Assembly: GCA_017518735.1 (NCBI GenBank)
Contig: JAFWTY010000028.1
Location: 62,001-126,000 of the forward strand
Length of the DNA: 64,000 bases
Direction: 5' to 3'
DNA from: Lachnospiraceae bacterium
GTDB lineage: Bacteria; Bacillota; Clostridia; Lachnospirales; Lachnospiraceae
Below the pieces are notes generated by a model that worked only from the letters and a program-made list of their open reading frames with translations, did no database searches and was not told the origin of the DNA. A program made the translations under genes and the position numbers. This document shows, in pieces, positions 18,456-27,863 of the stretch. The number at the start of each line of letters is the position of its first letter. Within the stretch, counting starts at the first letter, position 1.

Positions 18456-19592
18456 ATGGCTAACAATGAGTACCGTTCTCCGAAAATCGTTCCTCTTTCC
18501 GAAGACTCCACCATCAAAAAGAGTCATCCTTTTGCTCTGTTTATCGGAATCTGGTTTAGTTTCTTAATTCTTGCAATCGTTCTTTTCTTAGGCAAATTCC
18601 GTCAGTATCTGGTTGCTTACGAAGCCGAATACCAGGCTTCTCTGCCCTTTCATAATGCAGAGGCCATCGTTGCCAAATTTCAGGAAAACGATATGGTCTA
18701 CATCAACGATCTTCAGACCAACAAACCGGAAATCTCGGAGTTTGAAACCGAAGAGAATCTCTATCGTTACATGAGTGAACTTACCATGGACAAGGAGATT
18801 TCCTATGCCAAGACCAATGAGTTCACGAATGAGAATCCGGAATATTTCATCACAGCCGATCGCTACATCATTGCCAAATTAAAACTGAAAAAATCCACGA
18901 CCGAAACCCGCAAATATAAGCTTCCGGTCTGGGAAACCGAGTTTTTTGAATTCTATACCGATGCGCAGCATACGGTCCGCGTATCCTGCCCGGATAACTG
19001 CAAACTCATGATCAACGGCATCGAGGTTCCTTCCTCCTACTGCTACAAAAATGATCGTGCCAAGGGCGGCGAATATTTCGGAGACACCATTACGCTTCCG
19101 AATATCCGCACCTTCTATGTAGACGGCTTATACGAAGAGGCAACCGTTACCGCCACTTCCGCGGACGGAACCTTAATTGAGCCGAAGATGAATCCTCTCG
19201 CCGGCATGTACGAAGTTCCGTTCAGAGTCAACGAGGAATGTGAAGAAGAAATGCTCACCTTTATGGAAAATGCAGCATTTACCTATACACACTATGTTGC
19301 AAACGATGCTTCCATCGGTCAGACCAGCGTCTATTTTATGCCCGGTACAAACTATCTGCAGATGGTGGAATACGGCGAAACCAGAAAGTATTATCCCTGG
19401 CACAGAATTCAGAGCGAGGAAGCGGAAATCGTAGAATTCAATCCTTATGATGCGGATCACTTCTACTGCCAGATGGACATCCATCAGGTTCTTCTTGTTC
19501 GCGGAACCGAAGAAAAGAAAATCGACACCGAGTGTCGTTTCTACTGCATTCGAACCGCAAACGGATTCAAAATCTGCGGACTGGAATACTAA
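18456..19592 (+). CDS. single-pass membrane protein of unknown function
   Basis: 378 residues, start after GGAGGGACTGATCC. A cytoplasmic N-terminus and one TM (about 26-46: LFIGIWFSFLILAIVLFLG) precede a large extracytoplasmic region. The pattern VRVSCPDNCKLMINGIEVP suggests a small beta domain of the TcaA/YvbJ-like kind. I do not recognise the family with confidence. It starts 3 bp after the phosphodiester glycosidase, which implies translational coupling and a joint function at the envelope. Confidence 0.7.
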   Translation: MANNEYRSPKIVPLSEDSTIKKSHPFALFIGIWFSFLILAIVLFLGKFRQYLVAYEAEYQASLPFHNAEAIVAKFQENDMVYINDLQTNKPEISEFETEENLYRYMSELTMDKEISYAKTNEFTNENPEYFITADRYIIAKLKLKKSTTETRKYKLPVWETEFFEFYTDAQHTVRVSCPDNCKLMINGIEVPSSYCYKNDRAKGGEYFGDTITLPNIRTFYVDGLYEEATVTATSADGTLIEPKMNPLAGMYEVPFRVNEECEEEMLTFMENAAFTYTHYVANDASIGQTSVYFMPGTNYLQMVEYGETRKYYPWHRIQSEEAEIVEFNPYDADHFYCQMDIHQVLLVRGTEEKKIDTECRFYCIRTANGFKICGLEY

Positions 19593-19683
19593 AATTATTT
19601 ATAAAAATTTAATGTACTACCCCCATCATTCAAGCTATAATAAAAGTGTATTGGGTTAGCTTGAAATGTCTGGGGGTGTTTCT

Positions 19684-20415
19684 ATGGCAAAAACCGTATT
19701 TATCTCGGGTGCTTCGAGAGGAATCGGAAAAAGTATCGTAAACTGTTTCGCAAAAAAGGGCTATAACCTAGTCTTAGTCTGCAAAAGCTCCATCGAACAA
19801 CTACAGGAAATCGGAAAAATCATTTCCGAAAAATACAATATTACCGCAAAATGCTATGCCTGCGACGTTTCGGATTCTTCCGCCGTGAATGCTTTGTTCA
19901 AGTCTTTGGCGGAGGAAGGAATCTCCATTGATATTCTGATTAACAATGCGGGAATCTCCCATATCGGACTGATCCAGGATATGACGGACGAGGAATGGAA
20001 TCAGGTCATCGGTACCAACCTCTCCTCCTGTTTCTTTACCTCACGTGCGGTACTGCCTCAGATGATTGCCAGACACGAGGGCAGAATCGTCAATATTTCT
20101 TCCGTCTGGGGTAAGGTGGGTGCATCCACGGAAGTTGCGTATTCGGCCTCCAAAGGCGGCGTAAACGCGTTTACAAAGGCACTGGCGAAGGAAGTTGCCC
20201 CAAGCGGTATTTCGGTCAATGCGATTGCCTGTGGTTTCATCGATACGCAGATGAATCACAATTTAACTTCCAAAGAGAGAAAGAGCATTTTTGAGGATAT
20301 TCCGGCAGGAAGACCGGGAACGAGTGATGAAGTTGCCGAGATGGTTTATAAGATTGTTACCGCTTCCGAATACTTAACCGGACAGGTTATTTCCTTCGAC
20401 GGAGCATGGCAGTAA
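19684..20415 (+). CDS. SDR oxidoreductase, 3-oxoacyl-ACP reductase-like
   Basis: 243 residues from ATG 19684, which has GGGGGTG upstream; a start at 19666 has no site. It is a Rossmann-fold short-chain dehydrogenase with the cofactor motif SGASRGIG (TGxxxGIG), NNAG, the catalytic Asn of NLSSCF, Ser in NISSVWG, and YSASKGG with catalytic Tyr and Lys. The ending DEVAEMVYKIVTASEYLTGQVISFDGA is FabG-like. NAD(P)H-dependent reduction of a ketoacyl substrate is likely, but it stands alone outside any fab operon, so fatty-acid synthesis is not assured. A TATAAT at 19636-19641 could be its -10 box. Confidence 0.85.
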   Translation: MAKTVFISGASRGIGKSIVNCFAKKGYNLVLVCKSSIEQLQEIGKIISEKYNITAKCYACDVSDSSAVNALFKSLAEEGISIDILINNAGISHIGLIQDMTDEEWNQVIGTNLSSCFFTSRAVLPQMIARHEGRIVNISSVWGKVGASTEVAYSASKGGVNAFTKALAKEVAPSGISVNAIACGFIDTQMNHNLTSKERKSIFEDIPAGRPGTSDEVAEMVYKIVTASEYLTGQVISFDGAWQ

Positions 20416-20461
20416 ACCGAAAAACTGCTTGAAACGAATCCATAATTATCACACACAATAA

Positions 20462-20490
20462 AAAAGCTTCTGCAGATTGCAGAAGCTTTT
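20462..20490. terminator. bidirectional intrinsic terminator
   Basis: AAAAGCTTCTGCA and TGCAGAAGCTTTT pair perfectly around GAT. It sits between the convergent SDR gene (+) and PPP phosphatase gene (-), with A and T runs suiting both directions. Confidence 0.88.
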
Positions 20491-20500
20491 ATTTGTTATT

Positions 20501-21286
20501 TCAGTCCGTCAGATCGTCCTCTAAATATACATAGAACTTTCTTTCGTCATCCAGTCTTAAGCAGCCCAACTGGCTTGCTTTATTTCGAAGTGCCATACCG
20601 CAGTCGATATTATAGATGCGGTAGCCCATGAAATCGTTGTTGTTGTAAATCAGTCCTCTTCCGTATTTGTCGACACAATCCAGACGTTGCGTGAACGTGT
20701 GGCCGTGGATGTAGGTCAGTTTCTTGTTCGGGAAAAGTTTCTCTCCGACCATATCCTGATAACGGAAATCATAAATACTGGTCCATACCACACGGTAGGT
20801 TTCGTTGTAAGGCATATCCATGAAATGAATACCGTCCTCGAATTTCATCTTGGTGCAGTATGCATGTGCCAGATAGTATTTTTTCTTTCCTACGGTAACC
20901 TTCTTTGCCACCCAGGTTCCTTTTAAATACTCCAGAATTTTCTGCTTCTTGGAAGCAGGAAGGGATTTGAATGCATTGTAGGTCGGAAGTCCGCCGTTAC
21001 AGGGATCCAGCCAGATATCAATATCATCCGTATCCATACGGTTTTTATTCTGAATTTCGAACTCGTTCTTTAAGGCGTCAAGCATGAGAAGTTCATGGTT
21101 TCCCATAAACATCTGTGCATTGCTCATTTTCATCAAATGCTGAAGGAGCTTGATTCCCTCCGGTCCTCTGTCAATCACATCACCCAGTACGTACAGGGTA
21201 TCATCTTTCCCGAATCGAATGAGGTCCAGCATTTTCAAGAAGGATTTGTATTGTCCGTGTATATCACTCATTACATATGTGCTCAT
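20501..21286 (-). CDS. PPP-family protein phosphatase / metallophosphoesterase
   Basis: 261 residues. It has the three metallophosphatase signatures of the PPP family: DIHGQY (residues 8-13), LGDVIDRGPEG (GDxxDRG) and MGNHELLML (GNHE), plus a later HGHTFTQ metal histidine. PPP enzymes are two-metal phosphatases removing phosphate from Ser/Thr (or cleaving Ap4A in PrpE/ApaH relatives). The gene begins 10 bp after a Hanks-type Ser/Thr kinase gene on the same strand, which favours a cognate protein phosphatase. PP2C is the commoner partner in Bacillota, so a PPP partner is somewhat unusual. Confidence 0.85.
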   Translation of the reverse strand: MSTYVMSDIHGQYKSFLKMLDLIRFGKDDTLYVLGDVIDRGPEGIKLLQHLMKMSNAQMFMGNHELLMLDALKNEFEIQNKNRMDTDDIDIWLDPCNGGLPTYNAFKSLPASKKQKILEYLKGTWVAKKVTVGKKKYYLAHAYCTKMKFEDGIHFMDMPYNETYRVVWTSIYDFRYQDMVGEKLFPNKKLTYIHGHTFTQRLDCVDKYGRGLIYNNNDFMGYRIYNIDCGMALRNKASQLGCLRLDDERKFYVYLEDDLTD

Positions 21287-21296
21287 ACATGTCCCT

Positions 21297-23180
21297 CTAT
21301 TCTATTTCCATGATCTCATTGACATCTACCTGGATAATCGGCCGGATTCCCATAGGCTGGTCCACACGCCAGTTCTTCAGATTACCGTTCTGAATGCACT
21401 GACCGTCGCAGCTTTCACCGTATGCGAAGGTGCCTCTCGACTGATTCAAGGATCCTCTGGTACGTAAACCGTAACCCATCGGAAGCGATTCATCAATCTT
21501 CTGTGCAGCCGCATACTGGCTGATCATGTTGGGGCCGGACTTATCATTGACCTTAAGACCGTTTCCTCCTCTAACCGTTTTATTACCGAAACCGCTGTTT
21601 ACTTCGTCCACGGAGGGAAGGAAAACGCGGTCGTAGGTTACTTCGTCCGTAAAGGATGAAATCGGGGTGATTACCTCGCGAATCATGATTCTCTTCTGCT
21701 CGGATTCCGTAAATGCGGTGTGCAGGAAATCACGATTCAACCACTCTCTGATTCTGCTGGTTTCCCAGGTGATGCCGGTTCTGGTTTTCAAAACTTCACG
21801 TTCCGACATATCAATGTAGTCGTGTTCATCGAACATCTGATAATCCAGTACGTATTCCGACTGAATGATCATCTTGTTTCCGCTGTGATGCAGAATCACC
21901 CAGGGAATCTCGGAAAATTCGAATACACGGTATTTGCGGCTGTCTTCTTTCAATTTTGCAAGGTTCTTGTTCTTGTATTCCTTGCTCATCAGACCGTCAA
22001 TCGGGCGGAAACGTTTGTATTTGTTTTCGCCGACCGTTGTGCAGTCCTGTAAGTCATAGTTTGCATAGATAATATCCGTGGTAAGCTGAGCGCCGACCAC
22101 TTCGTTCATCGGATAGTGACCGAACCAGATTCTCTGGTTCTTTCTGTCATACAGCATGGAACTGTCGAAGGTCGGGAAGATAACTTCTCCGGTCTCGGTT
22201 CCGTCTTCTGCTTTTACTTTCACGCCATAGAGACTTCTTGCCAGCTGGCCCATATCCTGCTGACGATCCTTGGGATCCATGGAAAGACCCTTGGTAATCG
22301 CATCAATGATTCTCTGATCCATCGGAATACCGAACTCTTCAATCGGAATCAAAGGCTCGCCCTGGCTTCTCTGATAAGCATCGGTCGGAATATCGCCGGT
22401 AATCATGCAATACAAGGTTGCGCAGATTCCGTAAACGTCGGTCCAGGGTCCCTGGCCTTCGCCGAGCATCTGCTCCAGAGGTGCATAACCGAATTTACCG
22501 AAGTAAATCTGACCGGTCTTATTGTTCAGCTTCTTCGTGGCACCAAAGTCGATAACCTTAATGGAACCGTCCGAATCCAGCATGATGTTTTCAGGTGAAA
22601 TGTCGCGGTGAATCAGACCGCTCTTATGAATTTCCTCCATGGAGTGGATAACCGGCTCCATCAAAGAAAGAGCCTGTTCCGCAGGAAGTCGTCCGCCGTT
22701 GTTGTCGATGAATCGGCGAAGCGTACCACCCTCCAGGAATTCCATGATCATATAACCGCAGTTGTTTGCGTAGAAAAGTTCCTTAATGGAAACAATACCG
22801 GGATATTTGGAGAACTGCGCCAGTACTCTTGCCTCACGCAGATAAGATTTCAGTTCTTCATCATATTCTTCTACGGAAGAATCGTCTGTAACGCGAAGAG
22901 AACCGTCTTCCGCACGTTCTACCATGTCAGACGGGAAAAACTCTTTGACAGCCACACGATACTCGAGAAGCATATCAAAACCGATGTAGGTAATACCGAA
23001 ATTACCCATACCGAGAATATTACCGATTAGGATTTTACCGTTTAAGATTGTACCGGGTTCCAAAGCTTCCCCATAGCTTTTCACACCGCGTTTCGGTTTG
23101 CCGCAAATCGGGCAGAATTCATCCTCTTTCGTCATGTGCATACAGTTGAGGCACATTTTTTTGAGTTCTGAAATTTCCAT
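21297..23180 (-). CDS. zinc-ribbon Ser/Thr protein kinase with DUF6273-like C-terminal domain
   Basis: 627 residues. A four-Cys zinc ribbon starts the protein (C10, C13, C23, C26: CLNC and CPIC). The Hanks-type kinase domain runs from about 50 to 310: glycine loop GMGNFGITY, AVKEF with the ATP lysine, HRDISPENIML catalytic loop, IDFGAT metal Asp, and an activation segment with YAPLEQ. There is no TM or PASTA repeat. The C-terminal half resembles DUF6273, with IPWVILHH, WETSRIREWLNRDFLHTAF, DRVFLPSVDEV, GLRTRGS and a final GIRPIIQVD. That fold is common in Clostridia secreted and cytosolic proteins and is of unknown role; it may bind a ligand or carbohydrate. Paired with the PPP phosphatase. 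Confidence 0.88.
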   Translation of the reverse strand: MEISELKKMCLNCMHMTKEDEFCPICGKPKRGVKSYGEALEPGTILNGKILIGNILGMGNFGITYIGFDMLLEYRVAVKEFFPSDMVERAEDGSLRVTDDSSVEEYDEELKSYLREARVLAQFSKYPGIVSIKELFYANNCGYMIMEFLEGGTLRRFIDNNGGRLPAEQALSLMEPVIHSMEEIHKSGLIHRDISPENIMLDSDGSIKVIDFGATKKLNNKTGQIYFGKFGYAPLEQMLGEGQGPWTDVYGICATLYCMITGDIPTDAYQRSQGEPLIPIEEFGIPMDQRIIDAITKGLSMDPKDRQQDMGQLARSLYGVKVKAEDGTETGEVIFPTFDSSMLYDRKNQRIWFGHYPMNEVVGAQLTTDIIYANYDLQDCTTVGENKYKRFRPIDGLMSKEYKNKNLAKLKEDSRKYRVFEFSEIPWVILHHSGNKMIIQSEYVLDYQMFDEHDYIDMSEREVLKTRTGITWETSRIREWLNRDFLHTAFTESEQKRIMIREVITPISSFTDEVTYDRVFLPSVDEVNSGFGNKTVRGGNGLKVNDKSGPNMISQYAAAQKIDESLPMGYGLRTRGSLNQSRGTFAYGESCDGQCIQNGNLKNWRVDQPMGIRPIIQVDVNEIMEIE

Positions 23181-23377
23181 AACCTTCTCCTAAATGATCC
23201 AGATTCTTTTCCACTTTTACTAATAAAAGCACTACAATTATACTAAATTTTGTTACTATTTTCCATAATATTTTTCCTTATCTCGTGCAAAGGATTTTTT
23301 TTGTGAAAGTAGTCCAAAATTCCCTCTGATTATTCGTTGAAAACCACGAAAACACCCCTCGAAAATCGCATCAGAGA

Positions 23378-24472
23378 CTAGAATAAAATGCCCTTTAAGC
23401 AGAGATTCGGCTCCATCTTATCGAAATTCCAGGAGTGATACGAATCGCCTGCGCAAAAACGATAATATTCGCATTCCGCACACTTCCCCGTCTTACGATA
23501 ATCCGTCCGGTAAATCTTAAATTTGTTCTCCCAGATTTCCTTGAAACAATCCTTGCGGATATTGCCCTCCACAAGTTCCGGTCGTCTTTCGACATCCAGA
23601 CAGGATGTCACGTCTCCGTTGTACATGACGGATGCGGTATAAACGCCTGCATTGCAAAGGAAATACCACTTACGCACTTCTCTTTCGTAATCGACACCCA
23701 GAAAATGACTGCAGCCGTATACCACTTCCATCTCTCCCTTGAAGCGGTGTTCGTTTATAAAATCAAAAAGCTTTTTATATTCTTCCTTTGTCAGAATCAG
23801 TTCCGGCTGGTCCTTGGCACGACCGATCGGTTCGATGTTGATGACTCTCCAGGAGCGGACTCCGATCCTCGAAAATTCCTCATACATCTTCTCCAGATCA
23901 CCGATGTTTTTGTGGGTTACCACCGTTGTGATCTGTACATGTAAAAAGCCGCCATGTTCCACCAGTGCCTTGATTCCGTTTACGGTTTTATCATAGCTTC
24001 CTTCGGACTGTCTAAACCACTCATGATATTCTTTTAAACCATCCAGGCTGATGGAAATCGTTCGCATACCGGCCTGAAACAGTTTCACTGCCACATCTTC
24101 GTCAATCAGTGTTCCGTTGGATGTCATTCCCCATGTAAATCCAAGCCGGTTTGCATAGTTCATGATTTCAAAGAAATCCTTCCGAAGAAGCGGTTCCCCG
24201 CCGGTTACGCAAAGACGCAGTTTGGAGATGTCAAAATCACGTTTGATCTGATCCAGGAAATCCATGATTTCCTGCGCGGAAAGCGGGTTTTCTTCCACGA
24301 AGTCACCACAGTTGCTTCCGCAGTGTCTGCAGTGTTCGTTGCACTTTCCGGTCATCTCTATAAACAAAGAGCGAAGCTCCGGATTCTTACGTAACGTATT
24401 CTCCCTGTACTCCGCCAATTGTTCCATATGATTGTTCTTCGTCTCGTTCGTCAGACAAGAATGATGTATCAT
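23378..24472 (-). CDS. radical SAM/SPASM domain protein
   Basis: 364 residues from ATG 24472, preceded by AAGGGAGACTGT; a longer frame overlaps the DJ-1 gene. The radical SAM cluster motif is CNEHCRHC (CX3CX2C), with GGEPLLR, SISLDGLKEYHEW and related beta-barrel motifs. The C-terminus carries a SPASM-like set of cysteines (CSHF, CNAG, SCLDVE, CAECEYYRFCAG, CLKG) for auxiliary Fe-S clusters. Such enzymes usually modify peptides or act as maturases. No precursor peptide gene is visible next to it, so the substrate is unknown. It begins 10 bp after the DJ-1 gene. Confidence 0.88.
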   Translation of the reverse strand: MIHHSCLTNETKNNHMEQLAEYRENTLRKNPELRSLFIEMTGKCNEHCRHCGSNCGDFVEENPLSAQEIMDFLDQIKRDFDISKLRLCVTGGEPLLRKDFFEIMNYANRLGFTWGMTSNGTLIDEDVAVKLFQAGMRTISISLDGLKEYHEWFRQSEGSYDKTVNGIKALVEHGGFLHVQITTVVTHKNIGDLEKMYEEFSRIGVRSWRVINIEPIGRAKDQPELILTKEEYKKLFDFINEHRFKGEMEVVYGCSHFLGVDYEREVRKWYFLCNAGVYTASVMYNGDVTSCLDVERRPELVEGNIRKDCFKEIWENKFKIYRTDYRKTGKCAECEYYRFCAGDSYHSWNFDKMEPNLCLKGILF

Positions 24473-24482
24473 ACAGTCTCCC

Positions 24483-25058
24483 TTATTCGGTAATTGTTTC
24501 AACCGGCATATAAACCAGTTTCTTTGCCATTTCATTCGCTGCATCGGCTCCGTTTAATGCACCGAGAATGGTTAAACCAAACGGAATGGCACAGCCCATG
24601 GAACGTCCTGTGATGATGTTTCCGTCTTTGACCGCGGGTTTATCCATAATCACATTTGCGCCGATGAGTTCCCCTTCAAATCCGGGGTGGCAGCATGCAT
24701 TTTTGCCCTTTAAGAGTCCGAGTGCTCCGAATACCTTCGGTGCCGCGCAGATTGCCGCAATGAACTTGCCTTCTTCGTTGAATTTCAGGATCATCTCTTC
24801 CAGCGGTTTATATGCCTGCAGATTGTTGCTTCCCGGCATTCCGCCCGGAAGAACCAGCATTTCGGTCTCGGAAAAATCCATATCGGCAAAAATCGTATCC
24901 GCTACGATATGCACTTTATGGGAACTAACTACATCTGTAGTTTCGTTGATGGAAACCAGTGCAACATCTTCTCCGGCTCTTCTTAAAATATCGGCCACCG
25001 TCAGCGCTTCGATTTCTTCACAACCGTTTGCAAGGCAGATTACTGTTCTACTCTTCAT
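24483..25058 (-). CDS. DJ-1/PfpI family protein
   Basis: 192 residues from ATG 25058; TTG 25061 or 25067 are alternative starts near the GGGG of AAGGGGTGAT. The class-I glutamine amidotransferase-like fold shows MLVLPGGMPGSNNL, the nucleophile elbow FIAAICAAPKVFG (reactive Cys) and DGNIITGRSMGCAIPF. This is the DJ-1/YajL/ThiJ group, with proposed roles as protein or small-molecule deglycase, chaperone or stress protein; the specific activity is not clear. It overlaps the end of the MacB-like frame by 11 bp. Confidence 0.88.
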   Translation of the reverse strand: MKSRTVICLANGCEEIEALTVADILRRAGEDVALVSINETTDVVSSHKVHIVADTIFADMDFSETEMLVLPGGMPGSNNLQAYKPLEEMILKFNEEGKFIAAICAAPKVFGALGLLKGKNACCHPGFEGELIGANVIMDKPAVKDGNIITGRSMGCAIPFGLTILGALNGADAANEMAKKLVYMPVETITE

Positions 25059-26141
25059 CAAAAACAATCACCCCTTCCTTCTTTGCTCTTCGTTTTTCAC
25101 GAATCTTATCCATCAGTTTCTCAAAGGTTTCTTTCGTCGGTTTATGTTGTACCAAGAATACCATCAGATTCACAAATACAAGTACGAAAAGAACGGTTGC
25201 CAGAATCCACTGCCAGAGAGCCACATACATAAGTTTTCCTTCTTTGTAGCGTGCCAGATTCTCCCAGTAAGGGAAGGGAATATCATCCGTACGCATGATT
25301 CTGCCCTTGCGGTTTTTCAACAGTTCATAGTAGTTTGCATAAGAAAATCTTGAAGAATTTTCAACCGTCTTTACGGCATCATCCTGAAGACCGTGATGCT
25401 GTTTACAACATCGGTTGCATAGTTTTTAATCGGGTTCGGAGCCAAAAGCTCGTAGCTGGTGATGGCAGGTTTCGCCGGATCGTATTTGAAAAGATCGTAG
25501 GAAACAAATACCTTCGGCTCGGAGTTTCCTGCTGCCAGGGTTTCAATCTCACCGCTCTCTCTTCTGTAAATACCGGCAACGACAAGTTCCATATCGTTCC
25601 ATTCGACTTTCTTTCCGGCCACATCGGTACCGCCGAACAGATCCCATGCCGCCTCTTCGTCCAGAAGAATATAGTCGTGCATCAGATCATCTTCCGAAAA
25701 ATAGTTTCCGCTCAACAGGCGTACCGGATGGAAAAGGAAAAAGTCTCCACCGACACAGAAGGTATCCAAGGTTTTGCTTCCGTACTCTCCTTTGAGATCC
25801 ATCGTCGTGGTTGCCATGTAAGCATCCATCAGGTTCGGATTTCCGGTCTCCGGTTCAAAAGCCGCAACCATACCCTTCGTCTTGTATCCGCTTTCAATCT
25901 CATGGCGATACAGACCTATTTCGTCATTGGTCACATATTGGCTGGGCGAGATAAAAAGAGAAATCTGAGCAAACTCTTTTCCGTCCGACCATCTGTTTAC
26001 CAGAGTCTGGTCCGTCAGAGATTTCTTTCCGGCTTCCAGAACAAGGGCAAAAATACCGACCAAGAGTGCCAGAAGAACTCCGGTAGCCAGCATAACCAGC
26101 CTTGGAATATTCAGTTTTTTCTTCTTTGCATTCTCTTCCAT
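25048..26141 (-). pseudogene. MacB-PCD-like ABC transporter protein, frameshifted
   Basis: The 256-residue frame from 26141 ends at TAA 25371-25373 after SITVFRMMP. Moved one base (-1), the DNA reads on without a stop: DDAVKTVENSSRFSYANYYE, LLKNRKGRIMRTDD, PYWENLARY, a TM (WILATVLFVLVFVNLMVFLV), and the end at 25048. The VENSSRFS...PYWENLAR part is what I recall as the usual ending of Clostridia MacB-like extracytoplasmic domains, so one base was probably lost in the AGG near 25386. Restored length is about 364 residues: TM1 (about 15-37), an ectodomain with LLSGNYFSEDDLMHDYILLDEE and GGTDVAGKKV, and a last TM. It follows the HlyD-like adaptor gene by 7 bp. Sequencing error is the main alternative. 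Confidence 0.85.
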
Positions 26142-26148
26142 CTATTCC

Positions 26149-27825
26149 TTATTTCGCTTCTTCCGCAAGTCTTACCTGTTCTCCGACCTTCAAAGGTCTG
26201 GTCGCATTCGTAATGACGTAAACACCCCAGGGTTCTACGTTTGCTTCGATTGCCGCGCTGAAATCATCGGTTGCATAAATCTGTGTAACATCCACACGTT
26301 TTGCAAGATAGCGGGTACCGAACGGAACCGACTTGGATTCCAGAATCAGAATGTAATCGCCCTTGTTATCCTGGCGAAGAGCACTCTTCGGAACCGTTAA
26401 GTTGTAGTAGGAATTCATATCACCGACTGCAAGAGAAATCTGTCCGCCGGGTACCAGATCCTCGCCATTCAAATCAAAAACGAGGGTCTTCTTATTCTTC
26501 GGATCTTCCTTATCCGGCTGGATTGCAACCAGATTTGCGGTTACTCCGTAATAGAAATAATCTTCTATCGTTACTTCGTCGCCTACACGAACCGTGGATG
26601 CCTGCTTGGATTCCACGCTGATAGTGGTACGATAGCCTTTGCCTTCCATCTGAATTACGCAAACGGTTTCCTTGGGCTCCGTGCTTTCGCCTGCTACCTT
26701 GCTGACGGAAACGATCTTTCCAGCAACAGGAGCAGTAATCTCGGAACCGAGAGCGTCTTTCTCGAGTTTAGCGATCTTCTCCTGAAGAGCGGTAATCTTC
26801 TCGGATGCTGCTGCCGCATCGATCTTACCTGTCATTTCTTTGACATATTCCGATCGGTTATCCTCTGCGTCCTTCTGTGCCTTTTCCCAGATAAGAATCT
26901 GATATTCTTCGTTTGTGATGGCAGTGTTTAATTCCTTCTTCTTTGTTGCATTCGGATCGGTATTGTATCCTGCAATCTCCAGGTTGTATTTCTTTTCGGC
27001 CAAAGTCTTGTTTGCCTTTGCCAGATTATCCAAAGCCTTGGTATAGTCATAGCCCATTTTCTCTTCATCTGTGGGTGTATTCCCGGCCTCAACCGCTGCA
27101 TTGTAAGCTTCCGTTAATGCAATATATTTCTCATCGATATCACCACCGTAGATATTTTTGTATTGTGTCTTTAAGTTATCTACCGCGGTCTGTTTATTGT
27201 CCACATCAAGCTGTGCCGCCGCTACCTGCTTGCTTAACTCGCTGGTATCGTTGTTATACTCTCCAAGTGCCTTTAACTGACGCTCATATTCTGCCTTTAA
27301 ATTCTCATGATAAACTACGTTGTTTTCCGCATTCTGGATTGCTGCATCCAGGGTAGCAAGCGATTTCTGAATGGACGCAAGGTCAACATCCGTTCCCGCA
27401 TTCGGTGTGTAGTTTCCGGCCAGAATATTCTTTAAGTATTCCGTTTCCGCATTCTTTAATTCTGTTCTGGCTTCTTCCAGCTCTTCGCTCTCTTCACCTT
27501 TCAGGGAAAAGATCACGTCACCGACCTCAACCAGATCTCCTTCCTGTACATGTACGGAGGAGATGGTTCTCGTTTCGTTTACCGTCACGTTATACGGATC
27601 AATCAGTTCGATCGTACCTTTTCCGCGGACCTGATTTTTGATGTTTCCGCTTGTAACGGCTTCCGTGGAAACCTGAGGCAGGCTGTAATTCATGATTGTA
27701 TTGGAAAAGAACGTAAGGACCAGCATCACTGCCAGGAATATGATGGCAATGTTTTTGATCCACTCTCGTTTCCTGCTCTTTCCTTCCTCTTCATTTTTGA
27801 TTACTTTCGTTGTTTCTTCGCTCAT
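26149..27825 (-). CDS. HlyD/MacA-like efflux adaptor protein
   Basis: 558 residues. A charged cytoplasmic N-terminus and one TM (about 25-45) are followed by a beta/lipoyl half-motif (GTIELIDPYNVTVNETRTIS, VQEGDLVEVGDVIFSLKGEE). A long coiled coil spans about 110-350, rich in Glu, Lys, Leu and Ala. The second lipoyl half is EITAPVAGKIVSVSKVAGE, and a beta-barrel domain (DEVTIEDYFYYGVTANLVAI) follows. This is the membrane-fusion protein architecture of MacA/YknX-type adaptors in Gram-positives, which couple an ABC permease to export of peptides or other molecules. Directly downstream is the frameshifted MacB-like partner. No ATPase gene lies beside it. Confidence 0.87.
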   Translation of the reverse strand: MSEETTKVIKNEEEGKSRKREWIKNIAIIFLAVMLVLTFFSNTIMNYSLPQVSTEAVTSGNIKNQVRGKGTIELIDPYNVTVNETRTISSVHVQEGDLVEVGDVIFSLKGEESEELEEARTELKNAETEYLKNILAGNYTPNAGTDVDLASIQKSLATLDAAIQNAENNVVYHENLKAEYERQLKALGEYNNDTSELSKQVAAAQLDVDNKQTAVDNLKTQYKNIYGGDIDEKYIALTEAYNAAVEAGNTPTDEEKMGYDYTKALDNLAKANKTLAEKKYNLEIAGYNTDPNATKKKELNTAITNEEYQILIWEKAQKDAEDNRSEYVKEMTGKIDAAAASEKITALQEKIAKLEKDALGSEITAPVAGKIVSVSKVAGESTEPKETVCVIQMEGKGYRTTISVESKQASTVRVGDEVTIEDYFYYGVTANLVAIQPDKEDPKNKKTLVFDLNGEDLVPGGQISLAVGDMNSYYNLTVPKSALRQDNKGDYILILESKSVPFGTRYLAKRVDVTQIYATDDFSAAIEANVEPWGVYVITNATRPLKVGEQVRLAEEAK

Positions 27826-27863
27826 TTTTCTTCTCCATACCTTGTTAAATTGAACGTTTCTAT

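Noticed and set aside
25374..25392. Programmed -1 frameshift in the MacB-like gene
   Set aside because: No slippery X-XXY-YYZ heptamer is present (GTC TTC AGG ATG), and no clear downstream hairpin; a base loss is simpler.
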